Shown piece by piece: positions 23,368 to 33,739 of a stretch of 64,000 nt of DNA; positions within the stretch are counted from its first letter, which is position 1, and the number at the start of each line of letters is the position of its first letter. The translations under genes were made by a program, and so were the position numbers. Source of the stretch: Amoebophrya sp. A120 (lineage: Eukaryota; Sar; Dinophyceae; Syndiniales; Amoebophryaceae); assembly GCA_905178155.1 (NCBI GenBank), contig CAJINV010000003.1, forward strand, positions 121,282 through 185,281, given 5' to 3'. The notes under the pieces are model-generated. The model was not told the DNA's origin. It did not search any database and saw nothing but the letters and a program-made list of their open reading frames with translations.

Positions 23368-26300
23368 ATGCTGAAGACCGTCGGAGGTTTCTTCCTGCTG
23401 CTTGCCGACCAGAGCTCGGAGACCGCGGCCTTGCGCATGCCGATACGACAAAAAAGCATTAGCGTTAGCGTTTTGACATTTGCTGGCGAAAGCCAAACTT
23501 TTTCTAATTCTATTTCTAGCTAGTGAGGTAGCTGTGTTCCGTTCAGACAGATTCGCGCTAACTGGAAGCAGTGGAAGCAGTCTCTTCGGCCGCGGAGCGG
23601 ATCGGAGACGATACCGCCAAAGATGTGGGCGACGGCTCGGCCGCGCACATGTCTGGGGCTTCAGGGACTTCCGGCTACGCGACCTCCTGACCATGCGGGG
23701 GGCTGGCAAACCGTCGCTCTTGGAGTGCCTGAAGACTCGTTTTTGGCTTGCGGCGTTTGAGCCCGAGCAAGATGATCAAGCTGCCCAAAGTCTGGCATTA
23801 GCGTTTCTGTCCTCGGAGGTCATTTCGACCCCCTGAGCAGAGGCGAATTTGAATGGTCCACAAAAAAAACGCTAATACCAAACTTTTTTTTCCAGCTACA
23901 GGTCGTGCCAAAGTTTGGCATTAGCGTTTTTTCCTGGTACTCGAAAAAACGCTAATGCTAAATTTGTTTTTCCAGCATTAGGTGGTGCCAAAGTCTGGCA
24001 TTAGCCTTTATTCCGGGCGCCCAAAAAAAGTGCGGCTTTTGTGCGGTTCGGAAAAAAACGCTAATGGCGGGGTTTGGCACGACCTAACGCTGAAAAAATA
24101 TTTTTGGCATTAGCGTTTTTTTGGGTGGCTGTAAAAAACGCTAATGACAGACTTTGACACGAACTATAGCTGGAAAAAAAATTTCACCATTAGCGTTTTT
24201 TCTGTTGACCACACAAATTTGCATCAGCTGGCCATCAAATCTGTAGATTTTTGATGGCTCGGCCACGAAACGCCAGTAGACACCCAAAAGAAATGCAAAC
24301 CCGCACTACAATCTGCCCCGAACCTGGTCAAATCAGGCAAAAGCCCGGCGACGATGGTGGCAGCCCGATGGCGGGTGGATTTCATCCAGAACGCTTGGGC
24401 ACTGAAGTACGGACCAACGGCGGAGAGGATCTGCAACAAAATGCCGGAGGATACGAAGGGGCGCCGGCTTCCTGTTGCACCGGAGGAGAAGGATACACAC
24501 TTAGCTGACGGATGTTCGTCTGAGCGTGAACTTGCTAACTTAACATGCAAAATCAAAAAAAAAATTCGCTTGTTTGAAAAAATTCGAAAACGCTAACGCT
24601 AATGCTTTTTTGTTCGATGAGGTTTCTTCCTGCTGCTTTCCGAGCAGAGCGCGGAGACCGCTGCCTTGCGCATGCCGATACGACAATGCACAACTCCTCC
24701 CCCTCCCCCTCATTCTATTTTCCATGCCACATGCCTCTTTGTTATTGTTTTATTTCCGGAAAGAACAACCAAAACAGCACTTGCACTTCTAGAATCGGAG
24801 GTCGCCAATAATTTCTAGTGCATATTATTATTAAAGCTGCAGAGAATAATTTATTGCCAGAGCTTGTGATGTTCTTGCTGTGGATGTTCTTGCCATTGAA
24901 ATTTTTAAGGGGAGGAGGAGGTATGTACTCTCATATCCGAACGGCTTCGCCCGCCCGGCCCAGCCGAACGAGTCGAAGTTTCTGCAGGTGCAACACCAGG
25001 TAGATATGGTGCTTGTTTAGGAAAATTGTTTATTTTCAAATGACTCTTACTGTCGCCGCACTACAAAAAGAAAAATTAAAATGATGAACACCCCCACCCC
25101 TGAATGCAAAGTCTGAAATACTTAGTACTTTTGAAATTATGGGTTCTTGGAATTTTTGCGTCAACGTCAAGAAAGAAAGTAGTGCCCACTTGCTTTTGAG
25201 TTAACAGAACGACTGGAAGTTTCTGCAGGTGCATCATCACCCGGTCGTGGCGGAGGAGAACAAGCAGGACGCAGCCAGGGAGAACACCGAGGAAGTGGAA
25301 GACTGCTGCGAGGGCGACCAGGCGGTCCCGTCGATCGACGACTTGCCCGAGGACCCCGAGTCGACCCCTGCGCAAGGAGGTGGAGGTCGCAGCAGACGTT
25401 TCCTGGCGTCGAGCAGCGCCGGCTCGGCGGCTCGCAGCGGTGGTGCTACGGCTCGCAGCGGTGCTACGGCTCGCGGCGGCGCTACGGCCGCCTCCGCGAC
25501 CGCGACCGCTAAGGCGGGTGGGACCACAACTCCGACCGGCACGGTTCCTCCACCTCCGGCTGGGGCGACAACTCCGGCTACGGCTCGCGGCGGTGGGACC
25601 ACAACTCCGACCGGCACGGTTCCTCCACGTCCGGCTGGGACGACGAGCGCCGCGGCGCCTCCGGGCAGCAGCAGCTCCACCCCGCCCACGCCCACGACCG
25701 CACCAGCTGCATCTACTCCGGTCAGCGTTGCCTCTACTCCGACGAGCGCGGCGGGGGCGAAGGGAGGACCGCAGGACCCCGTCAAAGTGGTTTCGCCAGA
25801 GGACAAGGTGGGCGCCGAAGACGAAGAAGAAGAAGACGAACAACCGCCCTGCTGCGGTGGAGAAGCTGAGCAAGACGAGGATGACGAGAAGGCTTCCTCG
25901 GGTGGTGCTGAGCCTGAAGAACCCCTGAAACAACCGGGCGGCTCCGGAGGAGGTGGACTGTCGGCGCCGGGCACTCCTGTCACGCTTCCCGACGGTGCGG
26001 AGGGGCGGACATCAACCCTCCCTTCGATCCCGGGTCCCACGACGTCTGAAGATACCGCTTCTCCTGCGAAGACGACACCTCCGACACCGACGTCCGAACA
26101 AGAGGGCCCGTCCGCTGGCACGACGAAACTGGTGCACATGCACGGACACGTGGACGGGTACGTGCCCGGGGGGGAGGTGCACGGGCACGTGAGCGGGAAC
26201 ATGGAGGTGCAGGGGAAGGTGCCCTCCGGGAGGCTTGCGGTGCACGGGTTCATGCACGTCCCACCCGAAAAATCACGGGACGATGAACACCAACCCGCTG

Positions 26301-29300
26301 GGTATGCAAGAAAAAAGTACATACAGCCACGACAGCGACACCAGACTCATCAATTTGTAGTACTGCGTTCTTTCTAGTTGTACTATGCTAAAGGTAGTCT
26401 ACCTAGTACAACTCAAGCTTTTGTAAGGCCCCTGTAAGTAGTGCCCTAAGCTCACAGACTGCTTTAGGTAAGTAGGAGGGACGAGAGGGACGGAAGAACA
26501 AATATCCGCAGCTCTTGCACGACCAATGCGTGGTTTGTAGTCTAGTAATCATGTAGTGTGCTGTATGTGATTTCGCAGATCTAAGAAACAGCCTTTAATT
26601 ATTTTCTACTTCTGTCGCCCAAGTAGATCTACTAGTTCTAGATACCGCAGACTGTTGTGAAAATCGATGCGGATGACTTCTGTAGGTGTAAATGTTGATC
26701 CAAGCAACGAAATAAACGACAACTAGTGTTGCTCCTGGAGTACAAAAACGTACACATTGATTTGATCAAGACGAGGCATACTTTATTTCGCCGGTTGAAT
26801 ACAACTAGATAGAAATCGATGATCGTCCAACGGCATAAATAATAGAGTTCGCAGGACTTCTTCTGCTGGAGTGGAACAAGTACTTTTTTTTGTATTATAC
26901 TGGCCAGCACGTCGCCGAGGAAGAAGAAGTGGTGGCTCGACCTTCTGCTCCCGCGACGCCGACGCATGGGCAGGATGTTGTTGTTGACGATGCGGGATCC
27001 ACCGTGCCCGAGCCCGAGCCCGAGGTGGAAGAACACGTGCTGGAGGCGGCTCCTTCTGGGTCCGCGACGCCTCCGACGCGTGATGACGATGATCTGGAAT
27101 CGAGGTCCAGTCACCACGGCGAGGTGGTGGAGGAACAACCTCCAGCTCCGGAAGAAGAGGGGACTCCTTCCGCGACTTTCCCGACGCGTGATGACGAGGA
27201 TCTGGAATCGACGTCCAGTCACCACGGCGAGGGAGAAGAACAACTTCCAGCTCCGGAACATCACGCAGTGGTCACGGAACATGGTTCGAACCTCGACTTT
27301 CTGCCGCCTCCTGACACAACTGTGGTGTCGGAGGATGCGAAATTTCCCGATCTTGGTCGCGAGCGCGAGGACGACCAGGCTATGCATTCGAAAAATGTCT
27401 GGGTCTGGAAGGATGCACGTTGTCATCCTGAGTCTGGATAGTACAAAAATTTCTGTTGCATGATTACCAAGAGGTGTCCACAGTTGAACAAGTTTAGCGG
27501 CAGTTTATCATGCAGGATAGACATGATAGAGACAGACTTCGCAGATGAAGCTGTTTTTATGCTAGGCCCTGCATTGCAGACCTCACGCGGCATGGAAAAT
27601 ATGCATGACAAGTTTGCATTCTTCCAGACGTCCAGGGATATTTGCATTTGATACAGGCCAGCACCACGGCTGCGTCCGAGGCTCCTTCGGAGTATGCTGC
27701 AAGTGAGCAGGAGGAGGGCGCTGCATCCGAGGTCGGCGAAGCCGCGCGGGAATTGGAGGAAGCTGAGGCCTATGCACTGCAAAAGTGTCTGGGTCTGGAA
27801 GGTTGGAATTTGTGATGCTGTCTGTGGATTCTAAAGAAATCTGTATTGCATGACCAGCCAGAGGAGCCCAGTTTGTGCTACGCGGGGAGGGCATTTCTCA
27901 TGCGGAATAGGCATCAGGAAGCCCTGTAAGAATCTGTGATGCTAGGTCATGCATTACAGACGTCATGTGTCATGCAAAATATGCATAACAAACCTGGCAA
28001 CCTTCCAGACCCAGACACTTTTACATTTGATAAGGCCGCCGAGCAAGCGGCCAAGAAGCAGGACGAAGTGGCGGACAAAGCGCTCGAGGAAGCGCAGCAG
28101 GCCGCGCACGACCATCGCGACACTCTATCAAATATAGAAAAATGATTCTCGTCTCTCGTCCCCAGAAGCACTCAGAAACAAAACCCGAATTTGACGTGTG
28201 GCGCATAGATCATGTTTGTCTCACAGTGAAGACGAGGCGCAGGCAGTAGGTTGATGTAAGCCTCCTGAAATTTTGTCTGTAAAGAAATGGGAATGTTAGT
28301 GCGCTGTAGCTTTTTGGCATCTACTTATGTACATGACAGACAGCTGCCATGAAGAGTCCAATTATCGAGCATGAGAACTCGCCCGCAGAACAATCATTCC
28401 GCAGGCACCTGCTCAGCCATTGCGTTCTTGCAAGACAGAAACGGCGGTTCTATTTGTGGCCACATAGTAAGTAGTTCTTGTACAACTAGCATGACACCAG
28501 CTTTCCGTATTGACTACCATACGGGGACGACCGAGGAGGGATTCATTTTCCAGCATGATAAACGCCCCCAGAGGTTGTTACGGCTCTGGACCAGGCCGTA
28601 AAGGCGGAAGAACGGGCGGACGACGCCGAGTCGGTGGCCGCCGAGGAGCAGCGCAAACTCGCGGAGGAGGCCGCGAAGTTTGAGCACTCTGCGACACCCG
28701 AACAGCTCGCCGAGCTGGAGCGAGCTGTCAGCCTCGTAGCGGAAACGGAGAAGGAGGCTGGTGACGCGCAGAAGAAGCTGGGAGAAGAAGTGGATGACGT
28801 GACCAAAGCGGAAGAGGACCTGAAAAATGCGGAAGATGCAGCCACGGAAGCTGCTCTATCAAATGCAAATATCTTCGATCTGGGTCTGGAAGAATAGAAA
28901 GCGATGAAATTTGGATGCATCCTGTGGTGCTGATGCACACAAAAATCTGTGTTGCATGACATGATTGCCAAGCGTAGTTGCCCAATTCATTGTGGTGAAG
29001 GTGAGAAGGAGTTTCCCATGCAGAACAGGCATGACCCCCTCACAGAAGAACAATCTGCGAACAACTACATGCTAGGATCTCCATTCCGGACCTTAATATG
29101 GGGCATGAATATCATAATGAACCTGTCGATGACTACAAACCTTGCAAGGCTCCTCCAGATGACCCAGATCGATACTTGCAGTTGATAAGTTTCGGACACC
29201 GCATCGGAGATGACGGGTGAGCCGGAGGCGGAGACTGAACCGGAGGTGCGCCAGCACGCGATCGAAGAAGTGGAACACGCGGAACAACACCTCGCGGAGG

Positions 29301-31110
29301 AAAGAGAGGAGGAGAAGGAAGCCGCGCGAGAAGCCGAGGAGAAGGAAGCCGAGGCGAGGGCAGCCGCAGCGGCGGTCGAAGAACTGGTGCCTGCGACGAT
29401 TCACGAACAAACGGAAAAAACGGTGGCGGCCGCTGCCGAGGCCAAGCGGATGCGGGACGCGGCGCACGCGGCTCTGGAGCAGGCCGAGCGTGACGTCCAC
29501 GACAATTATCCCAACGTGCCTTCGGAAGTGGTTGAAAAAGTGGAGAAGGCGCTTTCGGAAGAAGAAGCCACGCGGAACTTGCAAAAGGCCGCGATCGAGT
29601 ACGCCAAGGTGGCCAACCAGGGTCGCAACGCCATGACGTCGGTGGGTGTCCAGACGGAGCAGCACCCGCAGCAGCCCGAGGAGGAGCCCACGCACGAAGA
29701 GCCCGCTGTTGTGGTTCCGACGAAGCACACCGAGGTGGAGGTGATGCACGCGGTTGTGAAGGATATCCAAGAGAAAAAGACAGAAGGCATTGTAAAATGC
29801 AATAAAAGTATTAAACCGAAACTTCTATGAGTTAAAATCAAGTGTCTAAAACTATGACTAACTGTAACTCTACCACAAGATGGTGCTGGCGGTTGGCAAT
29901 TTTTTAAAAAATTTTCTGCATTGCAAATATGTCGTACTAGTTCTGTCTTTTTCTGTGGGATAGAAGAGGCCGTGCATGAACTCCACTATGCGAAGAAAGT
30001 TCAACACCAGGCCCAAGCCGAACTCAAGGAGGCGGAAGAGGAGCAGGCGGCGGCCGCAGACCATGTCGCCGAGGCGGAGGAAAAGCACGATGCTGCCGAA
30101 GCTGAAGTCGCCGCTGCGGTTGAAGAGGAGGCTGAGGCCGAAGACCTTGCCTCCGAAGCGGCGGAAAAGCAGGATGCGGCCGAAGCTGAAGTCGCCGCTG
30201 CGGAGGAAGAACAGGCTGAGGCCGAAAGTGAAGCCGACAAGGCGGGGGACGAGCACGCAACGGCCGCGGCGGCCGCGGCGACCGTGGCTGCGGCCGAAAA
30301 CCGTGTCGCTGACGCGACGACGGAGCACGCTGCGGCCGACGGCCTCGTCGCTGCGGCGGCAGAGGAGCACGCTGCGGCTGTGAAAAAGCACGATGCGGCC
30401 GCAGCCGAACTCGCCACTGCGGAGGAAGACAAGAAGGAGGCCGAAGCGGAAGTCGCCAAGGCGGGGGAAGACCAGGCAACTGCCAACATATTCCAATGAA
30501 AAGTGTTCATCTTTCGTTTCCACCCCGGACGTAAGTAGAAATTATTGCAGATGAAATTTATGATGCATAACGTTTTCAAATGAAAATCTGTTTGTCCTCT
30601 AGCGTCATCATGAAATAAAGAGACCACGTAATAAATGAGTGGTCTTGTAGTTTCTGATACAGAACTACTCCTAGCGTTGTGAGCAAGGTTGTACTATGTC
30701 ATAGTATAATCTTGCTCACGACGCTAGGAGTTTTTTTACATAACAGGTCAGGTGGCTGTTCGTGGGCTACAGCTCGTCTCGATGTACAACGCGAGAAACT
30801 CTACCTGTATTCAGCATTAAGAATCATTATTGAAACATGCAATATTAGGTGGGGAATGTCAATGTTTCCATTGCATGGGAACAACTACGCTTTGCAATAC
30901 AAATGCTGCCAAGTAGTAGTTTTGGGGTCCTCGTGGGCGGGGCACTTTTCATTGTAATACAAGGCGGCCGTGGCGGTGGCCGAAAACCATGTCGCTGAGG
31001 CGAAGGAACAGAAGGATTCAGTAATCCGCTCTATTGTCTGTTCCATTGTTGTTTGCGGGAACGTGCGGAACATGAACGTGCACAACTACGGAGGGAACAT
31101 TGCACCATAA
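23368..31110 (+). CDS. P1: secreted Ala/Glu-rich coiled-coil protein (paralog of P2)
   Basis: Not a recognised family. Approximate exons: 23368-23449 (signal peptide, second copy at 24619-24685), 24936-24999, 25229-26301, 26908-27380, 27659-27770, 28038-28125, 28566-28855, 29189-29789, 29967-30486, 30963-31110. The N-terminus (GFFLLLADQSSETAALRM) fits a signal peptide. A Thr/Pro/Ala-rich segment with two CC motifs follows, then a His/Gly/Val repeat (HMHGHVDGYVPGGEVHGHV), then long Ala/Glu/Lys runs (for example ADKALEEAQQAAHD) of coiled-coil type. It aligns with P2 along most of its length. It has more introners than P2 (families A four times, B-like, D, E). Likely a secreted or vesicle structural protein; that is inference. 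The signal-peptide exon is split by a 1.16-kb element, and which copy is used is unclear. Confidence 0.65.
23450..24611 (+). mobile_element. 1.16-kb TIR element in the P1 signal-peptide exon
   Basis: Left end AAAAAAGCATTAGCGTTAGC has an exact inverse at the right end (24587-24611), a 25-bp TIR. Between 23860 and 24205 the motif ATTAGCGTTTTTT and its inverse alternate about eight times, making nested hairpins. It is flanked by two copies of about 67 bp of the exon (23383-23450 and 24619-24685). Confidence 0.85.
24354..24590 (+). other. Open frame carried inside the 23450-24611 element
   Basis: This frame starts MVAARWRVDFIQNAWALKYG and runs about 70 residues with a protein-like composition before turning into the A-rich terminal repeat. 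No family was recognised. It may be a captured gene fragment or remnant of an element-encoded protein. Confidence 0.3.
24686..24935 (+). mobile_element. Introner family D in P1
   Basis: Left end TGCACAACTCCTCCCCCTCC; right end GGGGAGGAGGAGGTATGTAC followed by TCTCATA. It lies directly after the second copy of the signal-peptide exon and before the exon ending KFLQVQHQ. Confidence 0.65.
24967..25239 (+). repeat. Duplicated 35-bp exon segment flanking an intron in P1
   Basis: AAGTTTCTGCAGGTGCA with its upstream bases occurs at 24967-24999 and again at 25207-25239, on either side of about 205 bp of non-coding sequence. The left copy ends at a GT donor and the right copy contains CAG before the next exon. 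Confidence 0.75.
27381..27653 (+). mobile_element. Introner family A in P1 (copy 1)
   Basis: Starts TATGCATTCGAAAAATGTCT and ends GATATTTGCATTTGATA, with TSD CAGGC (27376-27380 and 27654-27658). With the TSD placed to give GC-AG ends, splicing joins REREDDQ to ASTTAASEAP. Absent from P2. Confidence 0.85.
27771..28032 (+). mobile_element. Introner family A in P1 (copy 2)
   Basis: Starts TATGCACTGCAAAAGTGTCT and ends CACTTTTACATTTGATA, with TSD AGGCC (27766-27770 and 28033-28037). Only about 115 bp of exon separates it from the previous copy. Confidence 0.85.
28126..28565 (+). mobile_element. B-like introner shared by P1 and P2
   Basis: It starts after ACTC (TATCAAATATAGAAAAATGA) and ends TTCCAGCATGATAAACGC. 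The P2 element at 36950-37373 sits at the same codon and shares interior blocks such as CATTGCGTTCTTGCAAGACAG, cut here at CATTGCGTTCTTGCAAGACA. Insertion therefore predates the gene duplication. Confidence 0.75.
28856..29188 (+). mobile_element. Introner family A variant in P1 (copy 3)
   Basis: Starts TATCAAATGCAAATATCTTC and ends CGATACTTGCAGTTGATA; the TIR extends over GATCTGGGTCTGG and its inverse. Longer (about 330 bp) and more diverged than other A copies. The matching place in P2 has no intron. Confidence 0.75.
29790..29966 (+). mobile_element. Short introner-like intron in P1
   Basis: GCATTGTAAAATGC at the left and TGCATTGCAAATATGTCG near the right give a partial inverted repeat. AGAAG flanks both sides. 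The coding sequence continues with EAVHELHYAKK. Family not assigned. Confidence 0.5.
30487..30959 (+). mobile_element. Introner family E in P1
   Basis: Left CATATTCCAATGAAAAGTG and right CACTTTTCATTGTAATA are inverse to each other, with CAA on both sides (30484-30486 and 30960-30962). Precise removal gives codons for A-K-A-A-V-A, identical to the uninterrupted P2 sequence near 38328. It contains a 63-bp imperfect hairpin at 30668-30730. Confidence 0.85.
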
Positions 31111-33739
31111 AGGCGGAAAACAAGCGAACGTGGCGCGTCGAGTTGGTGAAAGGGTGGACAATTTTCTTGAAGAGGTCGACGACAACATGATTTTATCGCA
31201 GACAAAAGCTGTAGCTGTTTCACTGTCGCAGTGGTTGTGCATGAAACATCGCATGGCATGATGTCCGTAAGGGTAAAACAAAGACTAGCCCGAGAAGGTG
31301 GAGGAGCACTCAGGAGTTGGAGTTTGAAGACCTTGCTCACTGATAATGTATGATGATGATGATCACGATAAATTTCGACTCGTGGTGAGTCCACCGGGCA
31401 AACCTTAGGTGGAGAGGACGACACGGGCAAAACTTAGGTGCCCTTTCTTGCATCTCTAGCAGAGAAGTAAGTGCAAGTGCATACTCCGCATCACAAGTTC
31501 GCAGCAAAACAGTTTTGCCTTGCGATACGACCAAGGCGGCCACACCGCAGTGAAGAGAAGAGGCGAGATCATGCAGCTACAACAAAATGCGTAGAACCAC
31601 AAGTCGCCTTTTTTGTTTTTCATTTTAAACTTTTTACTGGGAAAGCTGACGAGCGAGCATAATTCAATTTAGTTGAAGATTTTATTTCCGAATCTTGCGC
31701 GTGATCTTTTTGTTTTTTTTCTTTTTGACTTTCTATGTATAATAAAAGAGGCAGCAAGTTGAAGTTGCTGCTATACGTTTTTGATTGCAGGATTGCACAC
31801 TAAAAAACTCATGTCATCAAAGCGGTAGAGAAGATGACAGCAATGTGGTGCTGCCATGATCTTCGACGTTCGCTAACTATTAGAGTTCTGCACTGACACA
31901 AAAACAAAATCGAGGTCGAAGACGCCGTGTATTTCTAAAAAACAAGACAGCTTGAATTTTTTTAATACACATCAGAGACCGCGCGTATTCTATTGGCTGT
32001 ACTTTATTTTTGTCGAATTAGTGAAGTTTTTTTTTTGAAAAGGATCAGCGGAGCGCCCAATTTTTCTTGCTTCACTGAAGGAGCAGGAACGCGATAATGC
32101 CGTAAGTTGGTCGATAATTTATCCGAAGCATACTAGTTGTACATGATTAAGATTATAGAGGATGTGGTAAGTTTTCCTTTTCATCCGTGCAGCTGCCTAC
32201 TATCCATCGCGTTAATCTTCGTTCTAGCCAGCCACTTTCGAACCGGATGGAAACGAAATAAATGCCGTGCTGGCCCGGGAGGGACTAATAAATCACCAGG
32301 TCGAGACTCGACCTGGTGATTTATTCCCTCCTCGGAGGTGGATGGATAGATTGATTACAAGTTGACTCCCTCCTCGTCGAGATGTTTCTGAGGACATGCA
32401 CACCTCCCTCGAGGACGTTTTCCGGTCGTAAGTCCCTCCTACCGGCCTACGGCCGCTTTTGTGACGGTAAGTGTAAAAAAAAAGAATATCGGTTGAAGAA
32501 CTGGGAGCCCGGTCTAGTCGCACAAGCGAGCAGCGCTCTTCTCGGTAGTTTCTCGTCTTTATTTCGTTCATCAAAAGATAGAAAACCGCACTGTTTTGAA
32601 AGGCTAGAAGAAAGGTCGGTATTTCCAAAAGTAGGCGGTTTGCTGCAATGAGATGCGTCGGTAGAAGATGATGTTGAGCATCGTTCTGGAATATTTTTAA
32701 AACTAAGTCCGACAAAGAAAAATCGGCCATTTCATCGTGCAGGAGATATTAAAAGAAACTGATTCGTACGAAGGAATGCGAAAAATCGTTCTGGTCAGGA
32801 CGGTCGGTTTGCGGTTCGTGAAAGGTACTATACGAAAACACATCGGACTTATTTTGCAGCATTATGGATGCGCACAGAGCATCGTTCTGTTTATTGATGA
32901 TGATGGAGATATGAATCGTGCAAAATAAAGTAGTTAAGGACCTCAACGCGAAAGTCCTTTCACTTCTGCTTCGAATCCAAGGAAAACACTAAGTAAGCCA
33001 CGACAAATAATTACCGTACGCGATAGAGCTGGTAAGTTTATTCCTAGGCGTCACGCTGAAAGTTTTTGAACATAACCGCCTCCGGCCTCTTCGTAAAACT
33101 CCAGGTTGACGCACACGAATTCGAGTGCTGTTTGTGGATCCTTCCCAATCGGCTTCTTCGCGTTATTGTGCACAACGAAATAAGTAAACATCTTCAAATT
33201 CGCTCCGTACGCTCCCCCTTTAAAAAGTTAGTAGCATTTAATTTTACTTCTGTACTTACTATAGTCTTTGGAAGGCAAGAGCAACTTGTTGGTTTCGGCA
33301 ACATCAAGTATCTGCAGCAATACCTACGAGTGTTGAACAACGCTAATAAGTACTACCAGTTCTCCTTGAGCCTAACTTACTGAATTTTTCACTGACCACG
33401 ACCATCAAAACTACCGCGCCCATCAAGAACATTAAGTTACATTTCATAAACCGAACAACTTTACTACGAGCTGCATACAACTTGTAATATTTCGGCGTGA
33501 AGACGAAGAGGAGCCAGCAAGGGAAATATTACTTTCGGAAAGACCCCCCGACGCAGGAACCGCTTAAGTACCACGAGGTGGGCGGCTGCAAAGTAGTTCG
33601 AGTTTGACAAGTTCGGACCCGGGGAACAACGGGAAGAAGATCCATCTGCAAATAAAATACGAAAAGAAACTACTACACAACATCCTGGTTGTAATTCCTA
33701 GACGGAGCAGCAGGCGAGTAACATCAAAAAATCGCAGCC
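31111..33739. other. Junction of duplication units, mainly non-coding
   Basis: Holds the 3' flank of P1 and the upstream region of P2. A run near 31140-31260 is homologous to the last coding exon of P2 but lacks a clean frame. No complete gene is visible. Confidence 0.5.
32287..32325. repeat. Near-perfect 39-bp palindrome
   Basis: AATAAATCACCAGGTCGAG is followed by one A and then the exact inverse CTCGACCTGGTGATTTATT. The third unit (about 40810-40825) keeps only one arm, as AATAGATCACCAG. Confidence 0.85.

Noticed and set aside
23840-24210. CRISPR-like array (regular repeats with spacers)
   Set aside because: Repeats alternate in orientation, spacers are similar to one another, and the block lies inside a TIR element of a eukaryotic gene.
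25237-26322. Long antisense open frame of about 361 residues over P1
   Set aside because: It is the mirror of a Gly/Ala/Thr-rich coding exon; the + frame aligns with P2 and has splice-consistent borders.
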